64,000 nucleotides of DNA, taken from positions 19,749,266 to 19,813,265 of the forward strand of contig NC_036443.1 of NCBI RefSeq assembly GCF_002775205.1, given 5' to 3'. Shown here one piece after another: positions 63,430 to 64,000 of the stretch. Numbering within the stretch: position 1 is the stretch's first letter; every line of letters begins with the position of its first letter. Source of the DNA: Xiphophorus maculatus. Its lineage: Eukaryota; Chordata; Actinopteri; Cyprinodontiformes; Poeciliidae. A program made the translations under genes and the position numbers. The notes under the pieces were generated by a model. The model had not been told where the DNA came from, did not search any database, and was given only the letters and a program-made list of their open reading frames with translations.

Positions 63430-64000
63430 AAAATGTTGTCAAGGCTTTTATTTTGGAAGTTTTGTTAACCTTCATTTCAAAGGGCCAAACTAATCCCATG
63501 CGTAATAGTCCTTGGGTTAAAATAGTTATATAATGCTCAAAACACAAGTAGCTGATGTAAAAATATTCAAGGCTTTTATTTTGAAATTTTCAGTATGCTT
63601 CATTTCAAAGGGCCAAACTAATACCACGTGTAACAGTGCTTTGGATGAAAAAGTCAAATAAAGCCAAAAAGAGCAATTACGTCATGTAAAATTATTCAAG
63701 GCTTTTATTTTGAAATTTTCAGAATGCTTCATTTCAAAGGGCCAAACTAATACCACGTGTAACAGTGCTTTGGATGAAAAAGTCAAATAAAGCCAAAAAG
63801 AGCAATTACCTGATGTAAAAATATTCAAGGCTTTTATTTTGAAATTATTATTATGCTCCATTTTAAAGTTCCAAACTAATCCCATGTGTAACAGTGCTTT
63901 GGATGAAAAAGTCATATAAAGCCAAAAACAGCAATTACCTGATGTAAAAATATTCAAGGCTTTTATTTTGAAATTTTCAGTATGCTTCATTTCAAAGTTC
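63430..64000. repeat. 129-bp tandem satellite, truncated by window end
   Basis: At least four and a half units. TATTCAAGGCTTTTATTTTG recurs at 63564, 63693, 63822 and 63951 (exactly 129 bp apart), with a more diverged unit at about 63437. 129 is a multiple of three, so a spurious 43-residue repeat frame appears on the minus strand. Confidence 0.92.

Noticed and set aside
63682..63990. 102-codon minus-strand frame with a 43-residue repeat
   Set aside because: Product of the 129-bp satellite (129 = 3 x 43) that keeps any frame open; no protein-like composition or start context.

Overview
The window looks like teleost fish nuclear DNA. It has AT-rich intergenic sequence, vertebrate-type split genes, many relics of the Tc1/mariner families common in fish, a tRNA-derived SINE and an endogenous-retrovirus-like LTR element. 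Nothing in it is prokaryotic. No single species can be named from the sequence.

Layout. (1) 1.2-24 kb, minus strand: the taurine transporter gene slc6a6. All 13 coding exons can be placed, and they total 625 codons with consistent splice phases. The exon encoding TM5 is split by a 6.08-kb LTR element (12229-18305). That element has two 2293-bp LTRs that read as identical, a GTAA target duplication, a tRNA-Lys-type primer site and a very reduced interior. As read, this allele is interrupted after codon 279. (2) 24.3-35.5 kb: mostly gene-poor sequence with degenerate Tc1-like copies, a SINE with a 12-bp target duplication and a pair of near-perfect hairpins. (3) 35.9-40.3 kb, minus strand: abtb1 (ankyrin + two BTB domains), 12 coding exons, 476 aa, apparently intact. 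(4) 40.46-50.87 kb: a giant foldback structure starting 186 bp upstream of the abtb1 ATG. Its two arms (2.9 and 4.4 kb) are inverted copies of each other, built from ~175-bp tandem monomers that each contain a dyad. The loop between them carries exons of a decayed gene with a Ulp1/C48-type cysteine peptidase motif followed by a PHD finger. The loop also holds a Tc1 transposase fragment, a long TA tract and a 56-bp palindromic Tc1 MITE remnant. (5) 51.7-55.4 kb, minus strand: a dnase1l4-like DNase I family gene with a phase break, replaced catalytic residues and a short C terminus, plus an unassigned coiled-coil exon. (6) 58.55-62.78 kb, plus strand: a nine-exon type II keratin-like gene (427 aa) with a TATA promoter. 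(7) 63.28-64.0 kb: a CpG-dense block followed by a 129-bp satellite that runs off the window.

The four host genes (taurine uptake, BTB adaptor, nuclease-like, intermediate filament) show no common pathway; they are ordinary chromosomal neighbours. The most unusual material is mobile: the LTR element inside a coding exon, and the foldback with tandem-repeat arms and a Ulp1-PHD cargo.
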